Shown: positions 25,519 to 35,089, numbered from the stretch's first letter. The stretch: 42,198 nt of DNA from an uncultured Aureispira sp. (GCA_905480075.1 CAJQOX010000054.1:1-42198), one strand, 5' to 3'. The notes: generated by a model not told the origin, from the letters alone. A program made the numbers and translations.

Positions 25519-26274
25519 TTATTGCTTCTGTGCTTTAATTTCTGCCAATATCCTCCTGATATGCTTCTTGGTATTATAGGCAAAGTCAGATTTCAAGACC
25601 CAATCGGCATAGTCCTGTGTCTCTGATATCAGTTCATTGCGGTGTTTGCCGAAATTCCAGTAGTATTTGTCATTGTTCTGATAAATTTTTCTGGCAAAAT
25701 CCACCCGGCTGTTTTCGCCTGAATACAAGGCTGCAATCTGTGATACATTCAGATTCAGAAGATCATTTTGTTCTACCTGATGTTCGAAAATCTTCAGGGT
25801 TGCTTCCACGTCAGCCATTGCATCGTGTGCATCTTTTAGTTCCTCCCCCAAATATCGCTTATAGGTATCTCCGAGTTTGTGGGAGTTGACCATCCTTTCA
25901 ATTCGGATAATATCGATATAAACAGTATCATCTCCAGGATAATCAATACCTTCTCTGCCGAATTCCTCTGAAAGTAAGGGGATGTCAAAATTATCGGAAT
26001 TATAGCCGGCCAAATCACAGCCTTCGAGCCATTGAAACATGCTTTTGGCAATCTGATAGAAAAAGGGTTTGTCTTTAACATCGGCATCACTGATGCCATG
26101 CACAGCCGTTGCACCTGCCGGAATAGGGATGCTAGGATTCACCAATACATTTTTGACGATCCTTTCTCCATCCGGATTTATTTTAATGGCACCAATCTGA
26201 ACAATACGGTCTTTTACAACATCCACCCCTGTGGTCTCAAGGTCAAAAAATACTATTGGTTTTTCGAATTTCAT
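25519..26274 (-). CDS. DEDDh 3'-5' exonuclease (DnaQ-like)
   Basis: Removes nucleotides from 3' ends. The five acidic/histidine residues are visible: D and E in FFDLETTG (residues 11 and 13), D in GYNSDNFDIPLL, and H and D in HDAMADVEATL. About 251 residues; the nuclease domain covers the first 170. A C-terminal extension (YYWNFGKHRNELISETQDYADWVLKSDF) contains the short F..GKH.......YADW element that often follows such nucleases in Bacteroidota. A TTG at 26283 keeps the frame open, but the ATG at 26274 directly before KFEKPIVFFDLETTG is the natural start. It resembles proofreading epsilon or stand-alone exonucleases; which one is not clear. Confidence 0.9.
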   Translation of the reverse strand: MKFEKPIVFFDLETTGVDVVKDRIVQIGAIKINPDGERIVKNVLVNPSIPIPAGATAVHGISDADVKDKPFFYQIAKSMFQWLEGCDLAGYNSDNFDIPLLSEEFGREGIDYPGDDTVYIDIIRIERMVNSHKLGDTYKRYLGEELKDAHDAMADVEATLKIFEHQVEQNDLLNLNVSQIAALYSGENSRVDFARKIYQNNDKYYWNFGKHRNELISETQDYADWVLKSDFAYNTKKHIRRILAEIKAQKQ

Positions 26275-26447
26275 TATTTTCAATTAATTTTTGTAAAAAC
26301 AAAATCTGTTTGAATTTCAATAAAGGCTAAATTAATCTTTTTTATGGTAAAAAACGTATAATCCCTTTTTTCATCTAACTTTAGAAATAATAAGTAAAAG
26401 AACCGATTTTTAGATTCTTTGATTGTAGATTAATAAAAAGATTTATA

Positions 26448-27842
26448 ATGACCCTTTCAAAAAAAAAATGGCATGAACGCATCCCGCATTCGGTGACGAT
26501 TCTCTTTGGGATGATCGTCTTTGTGACGCTGTTGACACATCTGTTGCCGGCAGGTAGCTACGAACGCATTCTGGTAGATGGAAGAAACAGGGTGCTGCCG
26601 GGGTCCTATCAGATCATTGCCCCTACTCCGGTTGGTTTTCTGGATATGTTTATGGCTATACCCCTGGGTTTTAAATCTGCTGTTGAGATTATTTTTATTG
26701 TCCTTGCCGGAGGGATCATGTTCGGTATCATGGAACGGTCAAAGGCCATCGAGAATAGTGTCGGCACCTTGGTAAAACGATTAGGTCTTGATAAAAAGTA
26801 TCTTATTGTAGTCATACTTACCTTCGTTTACGGTTTTTTGGGAGTGGCAGTGGGCTATGAAAACAACATTGCATTGGTGCCGATAGCTGCTATAATCAGC
26901 CTTGCCCTGGGAGGCGACCTGATACTTGCTGCCGGCATTTCTGTAGGGGCAATGACGGTGGGTTTCGGCCTCTCTCCTATCAACCCCTATACCGTGGGCA
27001 CGGGTCAGAAGATCGCAGAGTTACCCTTGTTTTCAGGAGCTGTACTGCGAAGTGTTTTATGCTTTTCTTCCTTGACTATTATGGCATATTATAATGTCCG
27101 TTATTTCAAAAAGATCCTTAAAAACCCTGAGTCAGGTCTTGGTCATGGCTTAAATGAAGCGGGCTTGTCGCTCAGCAAGGGGGTCAGTGAATATACTGTC
27201 TCTTTTAATAACTGGCTGGTATTGGGAATCTTTATTGTCGGGCTTGCTGTGAGTTTGTATGGGGTCTTCAACCTGGAATGGTATATCAATGAATTGTCGG
27301 CTATTTTTCTGATGGTGGCCCTTGGTTGTGGGCTGGTATCAAGGATGAATGCAGATACGATGAGTGAGACGCTGCTTGATTCTGTAGCGAAGGCGGCGCC
27401 CGGTGCTTTTATGGTGGGATATGCCACATCTGTAAAGGTTTTGCTTGAAATGGGAAATATTGGCGATACGCTGTCTTTTCATCTTTCGGAAATACTGCAG
27501 GGACTGCCTGTATATGCCGCTGCGATATCTATGTCCCTTTCTCAGTCGGTGCTCAATTTCTTTATTCCCTCAGGCAGCGGACAGGCATTGGCCTCTTTGC
27601 CGGTGATGATTCCGTTGGGTGATGTATTGGGTCTGACGCGGCAAACAAGCATTCTGGCTTTTCAGATCGGTGACGGGGTTACAAATCTTATCAACCCTTC
27701 TTTAGGCGGACTGATTGCAATGTTGTCGATGTGCAGGGTTCCGCTCGACCGTTGGTTGCGATTTATTTTTCCTTTGGTATTAATTGTTTTGCTGCTTTCC
27801 TGGGTTGTTTTGATTTTTGCTGTCGCAACGGGGTATAATTAA
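26448..27842 (+). CDS. YfcC / DcuC-superfamily membrane transporter
   Basis: A 464-residue polytopic inner-membrane protein with about 11-12 helices. The N-terminal HERIPHSVTILFGMIVFVTLLTHLLPAGSYER matches the YfcC-family opening (PHT-x-LPAG), and later GFGLSPINPYTVGTGQ, PSGSGQALASLPVMIPLGDVLGLTRQTSILAFQIGDGVTNLINPSLG contain the G/P/N-rich re-entrant loops of the ion-transporter superfamily. Relatives are annotated as C4-dicarboxylate, short-chain acid or basic amino-acid carriers, so the substrate is not settled. Codon and base use here is more GC-rich than in neighbours (many GCC, CTG and GGC codons). The next plus gene begins 67 bp on. Confidence 0.85.
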   Translation: MTLSKKKWHERIPHSVTILFGMIVFVTLLTHLLPAGSYERILVDGRNRVLPGSYQIIAPTPVGFLDMFMAIPLGFKSAVEIIFIVLAGGIMFGIMERSKAIENSVGTLVKRLGLDKKYLIVVILTFVYGFLGVAVGYENNIALVPIAAIISLALGGDLILAAGISVGAMTVGFGLSPINPYTVGTGQKIAELPLFSGAVLRSVLCFSSLTIMAYYNVRYFKKILKNPESGLGHGLNEAGLSLSKGVSEYTVSFNNWLVLGIFIVGLAVSLYGVFNLEWYINELSAIFLMVALGCGLVSRMNADTMSETLLDSVAKAAPGAFMVGYATSVKVLLEMGNIGDTLSFHLSEILQGLPVYAAAISMSLSQSVLNFFIPSGSGQALASLPVMIPLGDVLGLTRQTSILAFQIGDGVTNLINPSLGGLIAMLSMCRVPLDRWLRFIFPLVLIVLLLSWVVLIFAVATGYN

Positions 27843-27909
27843 AATGTATTCAGAACCAATGGTCTTAATGAATGATTATTTATAATTTTCGAATTATCTG
27901 ATTAAATAG

Positions 27910-28683
27910 ATGGAAAAGATTAAATGCAATAACTGCCTGAACAGCTATGAAGGAAATTTCTGCAACATCTGCGGACAGGGAGCGATCGAAAATCAGAGAC
28001 TTTCGACCAAAGAGATATTTGCACACCTTCTGCAGCGGAACCTGTACTTTGACCGCAAGCTTATCTATACATTTAAAGATCTTTTTCTAAGACCTGAAGA
28101 GGTGGGATTATCCTTTATCAGAGGACAAAGAAAAAAATACACCAAACCTATCCGTTATCTTATAGTGGTGCTCGCCATCTATGCCATTCTCAATTATTTT
28201 TTCGGGGCTTCCGTAGTAATGGAAAAGATCGTACATTTTGAACTGCCCTTTCTCACTCAGGAATTAAATCACAGTCTCGGAATCTGGAATTACCGGTTTT
28301 ATGCCGAATATCAAATGTATTCAGGAATTCTGCAAGTTTTGGTACTTACCGCCTTCCTGCCTTTTGTTTTCAGGAAATTCGATTATAATTTCATGGAACT
28401 GCTTGCTGCAAACCTATATTATTTTTCAACCGCAATACTTATTGTCTATGTATTGATGACTATATGCAGTTCCCTCTTTGGATATACACTTAGCCTCTTA
28501 GTTGTCAATGTAGTGTTCCTTGCTTATTCCTTCTGGGCCTATTACAGATTTTATCAGCAACAATCCTTTATTAAATTTATTATAAAGATGGTGATACTAT
28601 TTATTTATATGAATAGTGTACGATTCGTGGTCACCATGCTGTTCTGTGTTTTTTCTCCCATCCCCGGTGATGTATTACATTGA
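27910..28683 (+). CDS. DUF3667 membrane protein with N-terminal zinc ribbon
   Basis: A 257-residue protein. A zinc ribbon, C6-x2-C9 and C18-x2-C21 (CNNC ... CNICGQ), opens the sequence; then LTKE-like helix, TFKDLFLRPEEVGLSFIRGQRKKYTKPIRYLI, which is the diagnostic block of DUF3667, and four to five membrane helices to the C-terminus. The family is common in Bacteroidota and has no known function. Probably in the inner membrane with the ribbon in the cytoplasm. It converges with the LRR gene with a 19-bp gap. Confidence 0.85.
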   Translation: MEKIKCNNCLNSYEGNFCNICGQGAIENQRLSTKEIFAHLLQRNLYFDRKLIYTFKDLFLRPEEVGLSFIRGQRKKYTKPIRYLIVVLAIYAILNYFFGASVVMEKIVHFELPFLTQELNHSLGIWNYRFYAEYQMYSGILQVLVLTAFLPFVFRKFDYNFMELLAANLYYFSTAILIVYVLMTICSSLFGYTLSLLVVNVVFLAYSFWAYYRFYQQQSFIKFIIKMVILFIYMNSVRFVVTMLFCVFSPIPGDVLH

Positions 28684-28702
28684 AGATCTGTAAAATGAAC
28701 TA

Positions 28703-31126
28703 TTATCCATACAAACTACTTTTAGGATTGCCTTTCAGGTTCCACCTGTAATATCCATAATCATTTCTCTTTCTTGTCAAAGATTCATGTATATAATTGA
28801 TTTCATTATCCTGCAGGTCAAATTTTTCTATGTATATCTTTGAAAGGAATCCCGGTAGTTCCGTGATTTTATTTTTTTTGAGATTTATTTCTCTGAAGTT
28901 TCCGTTTTTAACAGATTCAGGAATCAGAATAATTTCATTATTTGCGGCAGAAAGTCTGTTGACAGAAGTGCAGTTAAAAATACTGTCATGCAATTTGGTC
29001 AGTTTGTTCCTCGACAGATCAAGTTCCCTCAATTGCATAAGTTGTTCCTGCATGATTTTAAAGTCAGGAAGATTATTATTGGATAATTTCAGTATCTGTA
29101 ATTTTCTGAATTTATTTTTATTGATCTTCCTGCAGTTGAAGGATTCTATGCTGTTGGAATTTAGTTTGAGTTCTTTCAGAGCGGAGATATCAAAAAGTTT
29201 GTAATTTATTTCCCGGATCTGATTGCCCGAAAGGTCTAATTCCCTTAGCTTTTTTGAACATAATTCATCGGGAATGTCTTTTATTTTATTTTGCTTCAGA
29301 ATTAATACCCTCAGGTCGGGAAGTAGCAATACCTGCTCCGGTATTTTTGTTAATGCCGACCTTCCGAGATTGAGAATCTGAAGATCCTTCATTTCATTCA
29401 GAAAATCAAAATTATTCAGTTTACAACCTTCCAGGTTTAAGAAATTCAACTTTTTAAGGGATTTCAGACCGTCGGAATTTGAAATAGAACAGCTGGAAAG
29501 GTCAAGGTATTTCAGGTCCTTCAGCAAAGCAATTTCATCACTGACCGCTACTTTGGATCCCGACAAATCGAGTGATGTCAGGTTTTCCATTTTCCCAAGC
29601 GATCTGAAAGATTCCGCAGTTTGAATACCAGGGACTTTTTGGAGAATGATCTTTTTGACCTGACTAAAGTGTTTGATCATAGAAGGTATAGCTCCATTAA
29701 ATTTGGCCGCTTTCATATTTAAAGTACCTGTTCTGACGTCTCTGATTCTTGGATTTTCACCAGCAATCAGGGCATGAAGGATCCTGAAGGGCATTTCTTC
29801 AATTCCGAAATCATGCTTAAATAATTTATTCAATTTTGTATCGCTGTTGCTCGACATTCTAAGATAAACACCACTTTTTTTGATATAGTCATAGCTGCTT
29901 GCCGGGCCTATTTTTTTGAAGAGCTTTTCCGCCACTTTCGCCACCTCTTTATCGGGGTGGGCCATCATCAGAACGGCCACCATACTTATAATATCCCTTG
30001 TTGCCCCCGTTCCGTCAATTATCTGTAGTGCCAACAAAATATTCTCAACCTGATTGCTGACAATAAGATGATAGATCTGAAGGACCGAATCCTCATTGCC
30101 CTGTTGTCTGAGCCATGGATCTTCCAAATTGGTCAGTAGCTCTTTGAGATGATCTTCGGTAGCCAATACTTGCTGCTCCCTGAAAGCAGAAGCCAAGATA
30201 TGCAGGTCCGTTTTAGAGTTAATGACAAAAACATCCTCCTTATCCAGGTCCTTATTGACCTTCATTTTTGACAGGGGCAAATAGTTTTTTATTTTGTCTG
30301 TCAGTACCTTTGCCGGTCTTTTGGAAAAACAGAGTTGATAATCATGCTCCTCATCCATAGAAAAAGGATTATCTATCAGATCGGTCAAAAGGTCCGTTCT
30401 GTTCAAAAACAGGGCAAATAGAATCTTTTTAGCATCGGGGCCGGCATCAAAATTCAATTCCTGAAATTCCGTCAGGCTTTTATTTTTTTCAAATCTATGC
30501 GCTATTCTTACAGCATCCAACAAAGCGATAGACAGAGAATATTTATCAATTCCCGGGGAGTAATACTCTAAGTTTTTGAGGTGGCTAAGTAAAGATATTT
30601 TATCGCCTATTATAGAAAAATCCAGTTTAAAACTGAATGTTACCTTCTTCAAAGATATAGATTTCCCCAAACCCTCGACTATCTCCGAATGCGAACATTT
30701 TTTACCAATTTTTCCATCAATATCTATTTCCTTAAGTTTAGGAAGTTCAGCAATTTGCTGCGGCCATTTTTTTCCGTAAAAATTTCTTATTCTCAAATAC
30801 TTCAGGACTTTCAGCTCTTTCAAATCCTCTTTAAATCTAAGTTGTGAGCAGTCAAGTACCAGGCTTTTCAGGTCTGTAGACTGAGTGACAAAGTCGGGTA
30901 AAGTTTTACATTTATTATTCGACAGAAAAACTGTATCACTGACCCTGACCTTATTTAAAGCAGGAGGAAAAGTAAGGAGCTTGGGCGCAAAAATATACAG
31001 CTCTTTCACCTGATCAACTGCTTTGAAAAAAGAGTCATTCAATTCCTCTAATTCCCCGTTAAGGTCCTGTATTCTTATATAATCAGGACCGATGTCTATT
31101 ATTTTTGGATTCTTGTATTTTTGCAT
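28703..31126 (-). CDS. Leucine-rich-repeat protein with central helical region
   Basis: An 807-residue protein without signal peptide or membrane segment, so probably cytoplasmic. A short set of leucine-rich units lies at about 30-165 (LKSLVLDCSQLRF, LKYLRIRNF, LKEIDIDG), then a helical, HEAT-like stretch at about 200-460 (MAHPDKEVAKVAEKLFKKI), then roughly 12 repeats at about 490-790 following LxxLxLSxNxI (LRELDLSGNQI, LRELDLSRNKL). LRR arrays bind proteins; nothing shows the partner. Similar proteins in Bacteroidota often have WGR/HEAT-like repeats, which I cannot verify here. It is transcribed leftward, 108 bp after the LOG-family gene and beyond that gene's terminator. Confidence 0.82.
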   Translation of the reverse strand: MQKYKNPKIIDIGPDYIRIQDLNGELEELNDSFFKAVDQVKELYIFAPKLLTFPPALNKVRVSDTVFLSNNKCKTLPDFVTQSTDLKSLVLDCSQLRFKEDLKELKVLKYLRIRNFYGKKWPQQIAELPKLKEIDIDGKIGKKCSHSEIVEGLGKSISLKKVTFSFKLDFSIIGDKISLLSHLKNLEYYSPGIDKYSLSIALLDAVRIAHRFEKNKSLTEFQELNFDAGPDAKKILFALFLNRTDLLTDLIDNPFSMDEEHDYQLCFSKRPAKVLTDKIKNYLPLSKMKVNKDLDKEDVFVINSKTDLHILASAFREQQVLATEDHLKELLTNLEDPWLRQQGNEDSVLQIYHLIVSNQVENILLALQIIDGTGATRDIISMVAVLMMAHPDKEVAKVAEKLFKKIGPASSYDYIKKSGVYLRMSSNSDTKLNKLFKHDFGIEEMPFRILHALIAGENPRIRDVRTGTLNMKAAKFNGAIPSMIKHFSQVKKIILQKVPGIQTAESFRSLGKMENLTSLDLSGSKVAVSDEIALLKDLKYLDLSSCSISNSDGLKSLKKLNFLNLEGCKLNNFDFLNEMKDLQILNLGRSALTKIPEQVLLLPDLRVLILKQNKIKDIPDELCSKKLRELDLSGNQIREINYKLFDISALKELKLNSNSIESFNCRKINKNKFRKLQILKLSNNNLPDFKIMQEQLMQLRELDLSRNKLTKLHDSIFNCTSVNRLSAANNEIILIPESVKNGNFREINLKKNKITELPGFLSKIYIEKFDLQDNEINYIHESLTRKRNDYGYYRWNLKGNPKSSLYG

Positions 31127-31175
31127 TTAAGATGTACAGAAGTAATTTTGAAATCAGGTATAAAGCTGACAGGTC

Positions 31176-31209
31176 AAAAAAAAACCATCCCTAATATTAT
31201 CAGGGATGG
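31176..31209 (-). terminator. Rho-independent terminator of the LOG-family gene
   Basis: On the minus strand, CCATCCCT and AGGGATGG form a perfect 8-bp stem (31209-31202 and 31192-31185) with a 9-base loop, followed by nine T (31184-31176). It starts 26 bp after the LOG stop codon and separates that gene from the LRR gene. Confidence 0.9.
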
Positions 31210-31234
31210 AGTATAAAGATATAAATTTAATATT

Positions 31235-31972
31235 TTAATAGGGCAGATTCGGCTTAAGTAACTCTTTGCCATCGTAAAAGTCATTGATAATTTTGACTAC
31301 TTCATCGGTAGAATCTGTTACAGGAATCAAGTCAATATCTTTGGGGCTGATTGTACCATATTTTTCTGCCAAAGAATTTTTCACCCAATCCAACATACCT
31401 GCCCAAAACTCTGTTCCCATTAAAATAACAGGTATTTTAGCAATTTTTTTTGTTTGAATAAGCGTCAACACTTCAAACAATTCATCCATAGTACCAAAAC
31501 CACCGGGCAGTACAACAAAGGCCTGAGCGTATTTGACAAACATCACCTTACGGATAAAGAAATAATTGAAGTTAAACACTTTGTCGGCATCGATATAAGG
31601 ATTATACCCCTGTTCAAACGGCAGGTCAATATTCAGACCAACAGAAACACCTCCGCTTTCTTTAGCCCCTCTGTTAGCAGCCTCCATGATACCCGGGCCA
31701 CCCCCTGTGATGATACCGTAGCCTTCTCTTACAAGGGCAGCAGCGACATCTACTGCCAGTTTATAATGCGGATTATCCTCCTTGGTACGAGCAGATCCAA
31801 AGATAGACACACAAGGGTCTATCTGATTCATTCTTTCATATCCATCCACAAATTCGGCAATAACCTTAAACACCGTCCATGAATTGGAAGCTTTCATCGC
31901 CTTCATTTCGTTCCATTCCTTCACTGATTTTCTTCCTGGCTTTTTATTATTACCATTAGTGGAATCTTTCAT
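31235..31972 (-). CDS. LOG-family Rossmann protein (nucleotide 5'-monophosphate phosphoribohydrolase, TIGR00730 type)
   Basis: A 245-residue cytoplasmic enzyme of the LOG/YvdD lysine-decarboxylase-like family, whose members release free base from cytokinin or other nucleoside 5'-monophosphates. Seen: SIFGSAR at 56-62, the phosphate loop TGGGPGIMEAANRGA at 89-103, the conserved RK in FFIRKVMF (141-142), and the signature PGGFGTMDE at 156-164. The N-terminal 30 residues are charged and longer than in the shortest members. The name 'lysine decarboxylase' used for old family entries is misleading. A terminator follows; it is transcribed separately from the LRR gene. Confidence 0.95.
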   Translation of the reverse strand: MKDSTNGNNKKPGRKSVKEWNEMKAMKASNSWTVFKVIAEFVDGYERMNQIDPCVSIFGSARTKEDNPHYKLAVDVAAALVREGYGIITGGGPGIMEAANRGAKESGGVSVGLNIDLPFEQGYNPYIDADKVFNFNYFFIRKVMFVKYAQAFVVLPGGFGTMDELFEVLTLIQTKKIAKIPVILMGTEFWAGMLDWVKNSLAEKYGTISPKDIDLIPVTDSTDEVVKIINDFYDGKELLKPNLPY

Positions 31973-32097
31973 ATTTTTTATAGTTTAATTAAACAATATA
32001 TTTTCTAACAATAAATGAGAAGGGAAAGATATTAAAAAAGAATTAAAAAAAGATTAAAATTTGTTAAAAGCGACATTTTGAAAGACAAAGACCAAAA

Positions 32098-33429
32098 TCA
32101 ACCAAGACCAAAAACCCCCTGAAGATGCGGATTCATAAAACGTCTTTCGGGGTCCATTTTTTCTCTGAGTTCTAAAAAATCATTCCATTTTTCATAATTC
32201 TGAGAAAGATAATCCGCTTTTCGGGTATGCATTTTACCCCAATGCGGTCTGCCTCCGAAGGAACAGAACATGTTCTCGATCTCTTCGAAATAGGGGTTGT
32301 GATCGGATTTTGAGTAAACATGTACCGCAATGTAGGCAGAATCCCTTGCATAGGCAGGACTCAACCAAATATCATCCCCTTTAACAAATCGACATTCCAC
32401 GGGAAAAAAGATATAGTATTCATTCTCTTCGATCATAGACTTCAGTTTACAGATACACTCTTCAAAATGTTCCAGGGGAATGTTGTATTCCATTTCCTTG
32501 AAGCGGACATTCCTTACAGTAGCGTAGATCTGATGGCTGTAGTTTATTTTGGTTTCTTTGGTGAAGTTATTGGCCATAAACCTATTGACCTTTTTAAAGG
32601 TAGAAGGAAAAGCAGAAGCGATATTACAAATAGTTTGCATGGCAAAATTTTCGATGACCACATCATTGACATAACCCAGCACCTTATTGTATTTTACAGC
32701 TTTATCAGTTTTATTCGACTTTTTGAGTTGTACAGTATCTGCATAAGGGAAGTAATAGAATTCAAAATTTCTGTTATTGCTGTTGTAATTCTTCAGTTCA
32801 GAGAGGGTTTCAGTAAAATCGGCAGCGGAGGAAATATATTCTAATTTGTAGGCCTTATCCACCTTGAAGGTAATCTGAGTTATTATTCCCAGCGCACCGA
32901 GGGCGACCCTCCCTGCTTCAAATATCTGAGAATTTTCATTTTTTGAACAAGTCAGAATTTCACCCTCCGCCGTAATAATAGTAAAGTCAACAATTTCGGT
33001 ACTGACGTTTCCAAAACCAATACCCGTACCATGCGTTCCAGTAGCAGTGGCACCTGCAACCGATTGTACATCAATATCCCCCAGGTTTATCATGGCAAGG
33101 TCGTGTTTGAAGAGGGCTTCATTGGCATTTTTAATAGAAGTCCCCGCTTTGACGGTAGCGGTCATCTTATCCTTATCTACACTAACCAATCCATTAAAAG
33201 CCCTTAGAGAGACAATAAAAGAATTGGTTTCCATCAGTCTGGAAAAGGAATGCCCATTTCCAGCCACTCTTATTTTCTTATCTTCTTTTTTAGCTTTGAG
33301 GACGATTTCCACAATTTGTTGTTCGGTATGCGGGTAAAAGATATGATCCGCAAGGCATTCTACATTTCCGGTCCAGTTTGACCATTTCTGACCTTTTGTG
33401 GCCATATTTTTGATAAGTGCATCAATCAT
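32098..33429 (-). CDS. FAD-linked sugar-lactone oxidase (D-arabinono/L-gulono-1,4-lactone oxidase family)
   Basis: A 443-residue flavoenzyme. The N-terminal FAD-binding domain (PCMH type) reads RVAGNGHSFSRL with H60, the residue that in lactone oxidases carries covalent FAD, and VQSVAGATATGTHGTG; the C-terminal ALO domain has GGRPHWGKMHTRKADYL, the HWGK substrate motif. Such enzymes oxidise aldonolactones or alditols with oxygen, forming hydrogen peroxide. No signal peptide, so cytoplasmic. It lies in a run of leftward metabolic genes, 158 bp downstream of the old-yellow-enzyme homologue. The substrate is not determined by sequence. Confidence 0.9.
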   Translation of the reverse strand: MIDALIKNMATKGQKWSNWTGNVECLADHIFYPHTEQQIVEIVLKAKKEDKKIRVAGNGHSFSRLMETNSFIVSLRAFNGLVSVDKDKMTATVKAGTSIKNANEALFKHDLAMINLGDIDVQSVAGATATGTHGTGIGFGNVSTEIVDFTIITAEGEILTCSKNENSQIFEAGRVALGALGIITQITFKVDKAYKLEYISSAADFTETLSELKNYNSNNRNFEFYYFPYADTVQLKKSNKTDKAVKYNKVLGYVNDVVIENFAMQTICNIASAFPSTFKKVNRFMANNFTKETKINYSHQIYATVRNVRFKEMEYNIPLEHFEECICKLKSMIEENEYYIFFPVECRFVKGDDIWLSPAYARDSAYIAVHVYSKSDHNPYFEEIENMFCSFGGRPHWGKMHTRKADYLSQNYEKWNDFLELREKMDPERRFMNPHLQGVFGLG

Positions 33430-33587
33430 AAAACAACAATTTTACCAATTAGAAAGGCTAAAAAAAAACAATCGCCAATTATACTGCAAAAATCAGGAAC
33501 AGACAAGAAACAGGCAGGATAAAAACTGCTTTTACAAATTTTAGGTTAATATCAGATTAAAGAGCAGACAGAAGCATTGGTGGAGAA

Positions 33588-34664
33588 TCATTCGAGAACA
33601 AAATCCGGCCAACGCCGCATATATTCAATAAATTTACCACTAAGGCCTTCCTTCGTTAAATAATCAATGGAAACGGGGAGATCTACCGATTGGAAGTCCG
33701 GATTCATTTGAACCTTCAATGGGAAGTCATGATGTAAAATTGCCCCCTTGCCAATACAGACAAAATCGACTCCGGCCTGCATGATTTCATTTGCCCCGGC
33801 CCCTGAATGTATTCCTCCTGCAACTGTTAAGGGGACCTTTCCTAAATCGAGACTGGTAAAATGTTGCAAGAGGCTAGAGTGCTGATGTACTTTTTCTTCC
33901 GGCATTTTGAAAGAGTCCCAGAGCGAGATATCCAGAAAATCGACAGAAGTATCTTTCGCCAGGCTCAAACATAATGTTTTTATTTCTGTCAGGAGCATAC
34001 CAAAGCGTTCAGGCGACAATCTTAGGCCAATTATAAAAGATGGGCCACAAGCCATTCTGATGCCATCTATAATTTCAACAATTATCCTGGCCCTGTTTTG
34101 CAGGGAACCACCATATTTATCTATTCTGACATTATATTTGGGGCTTAAGAACTGAGCAAGGATATAACCATGCGCACCGTGAACTTCCACACCATCATAC
34201 CCGCATTTTTTTGCTCTGAGGGCGGCGGCGATAAAATGATCTCTCAGTTCCCTAACTTCTGTTTCAGACAAAGCCCGGGATCCTGATTCTTCATGGTCTG
34301 ACGGAGCGACCGGTGCACTGTTTATGAGATTTTTGGGCGACCGGATTCCTGCATGATGCAATTGAACCAAAGCGAGACTTCCTTCCGATTTTATGGCATC
34401 AGCCAACCTGCTATGACCGGGAATTTGTTTATCGCTGAAAATCCCCAATTGCCCTGGAAAGCCTTTACCATTGGCCATAACATGAGCTGCGCAGGTCATT
34501 GTCATTCCAAAGCCCCCTTTGGCACGCATAGTCAGCCACCTGAATTCTTCGTCAGACAGGGTTCCGTCCTCATGACTTTGGGTATTGGTCATAGGGGCCA
34601 GTTTAAAGCGATTTTTCATCAATGCACCACAAGGAAAAGTAATCGGATCGAAAAGAGTATTCAT
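33588..34664 (-). CDS. Old yellow enzyme family NADH:flavin oxidoreductase
   Basis: A 358-residue FMN TIM-barrel. Seen: N-terminal FDPITFPCGALMKNRFKLAPMTN, the active-site DGVEVHGAHGYILAQFLSPKYNVRIDKYGGSLQNRARI with the HxAH pair and the conserved YGGS-NR block, and the C-terminal FMN-phosphate region VDFVCIGKGAI. It reduces activated C=C bonds (enones, nitro compounds) with NAD(P)H. The family often pairs with a 4Fe-4S domain; none is present here, so it is of the short OYE type. The 487-bp repeat-bearing region lies upstream, so it probably has its own promoter. Confidence 0.92.
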   Translation of the reverse strand: MNTLFDPITFPCGALMKNRFKLAPMTNTQSHEDGTLSDEEFRWLTMRAKGGFGMTMTCAAHVMANGKGFPGQLGIFSDKQIPGHSRLADAIKSEGSLALVQLHHAGIRSPKNLINSAPVAPSDHEESGSRALSETEVRELRDHFIAAALRAKKCGYDGVEVHGAHGYILAQFLSPKYNVRIDKYGGSLQNRARIIVEIIDGIRMACGPSFIIGLRLSPERFGMLLTEIKTLCLSLAKDTSVDFLDISLWDSFKMPEEKVHQHSSLLQHFTSLDLGKVPLTVAGGIHSGAGANEIMQAGVDFVCIGKGAILHHDFPLKVQMNPDFQSVDLPVSIDYLTKEGLSGKFIEYMRRWPDFVLE

Positions 34665-34809
34665 AAGAGATAGAAATTTAAAACCAAAGTAAAAAAATTA
34701 TTCCTCCTTTTAAAAATAAAGTATTAAAAGAATAAAAAAATCATTTTTATATGACAATCGAATCATCCAATCCATCCAAATCATTTAATCCTTTTTCACC
34801 GAAACATCT

Positions 34810-34920
34810 GCGTCAGCGATGTGCAGTAGTGCTACGCAGTAGCAGACCGTATCAGCTATTTTTTCATAGCTGCTGCGGGCCGAGCGTGAGCGAGCTGCGA
34901 AACGTAGCGCCCGGACGCCC
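34810..34920 (+). repeat. GC-rich structured interspersed repeat, copy B
   Basis: Same orientation and ends as copy A at 6530-6638. Hairpins: GCTAC-GCA-GTAGC at 34831-34843, and CAGCTAT (34853-34859) with ATAGCTG (34866-34872), seven pairs with no mismatch. Differences from copy A fall mostly in loops or as paired changes. There is no gene in it. Confidence 0.85.
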
Positions 34921-35089
34921 ATGAGGAAAGGGTCCAAGTCACCGCTGTGCTAAAGGCTTGAACCAACAGAGGATTTTTGATTATTAGATATTAGACTTAT
35001 TTAGATAATAAAAAATAAGCTCCGGTCACTGCTGCGCGAAAGACATCAGGGTGTCAGTAATTATGAATTAGGAATTAGGAGGTATGTCA

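Noticed and set aside
28797-29204. Plus-strand frame of 135 codons
   Set aside because: Antisense to the leucine-rich repeats; repeat periodicity keeps the opposite frame open.
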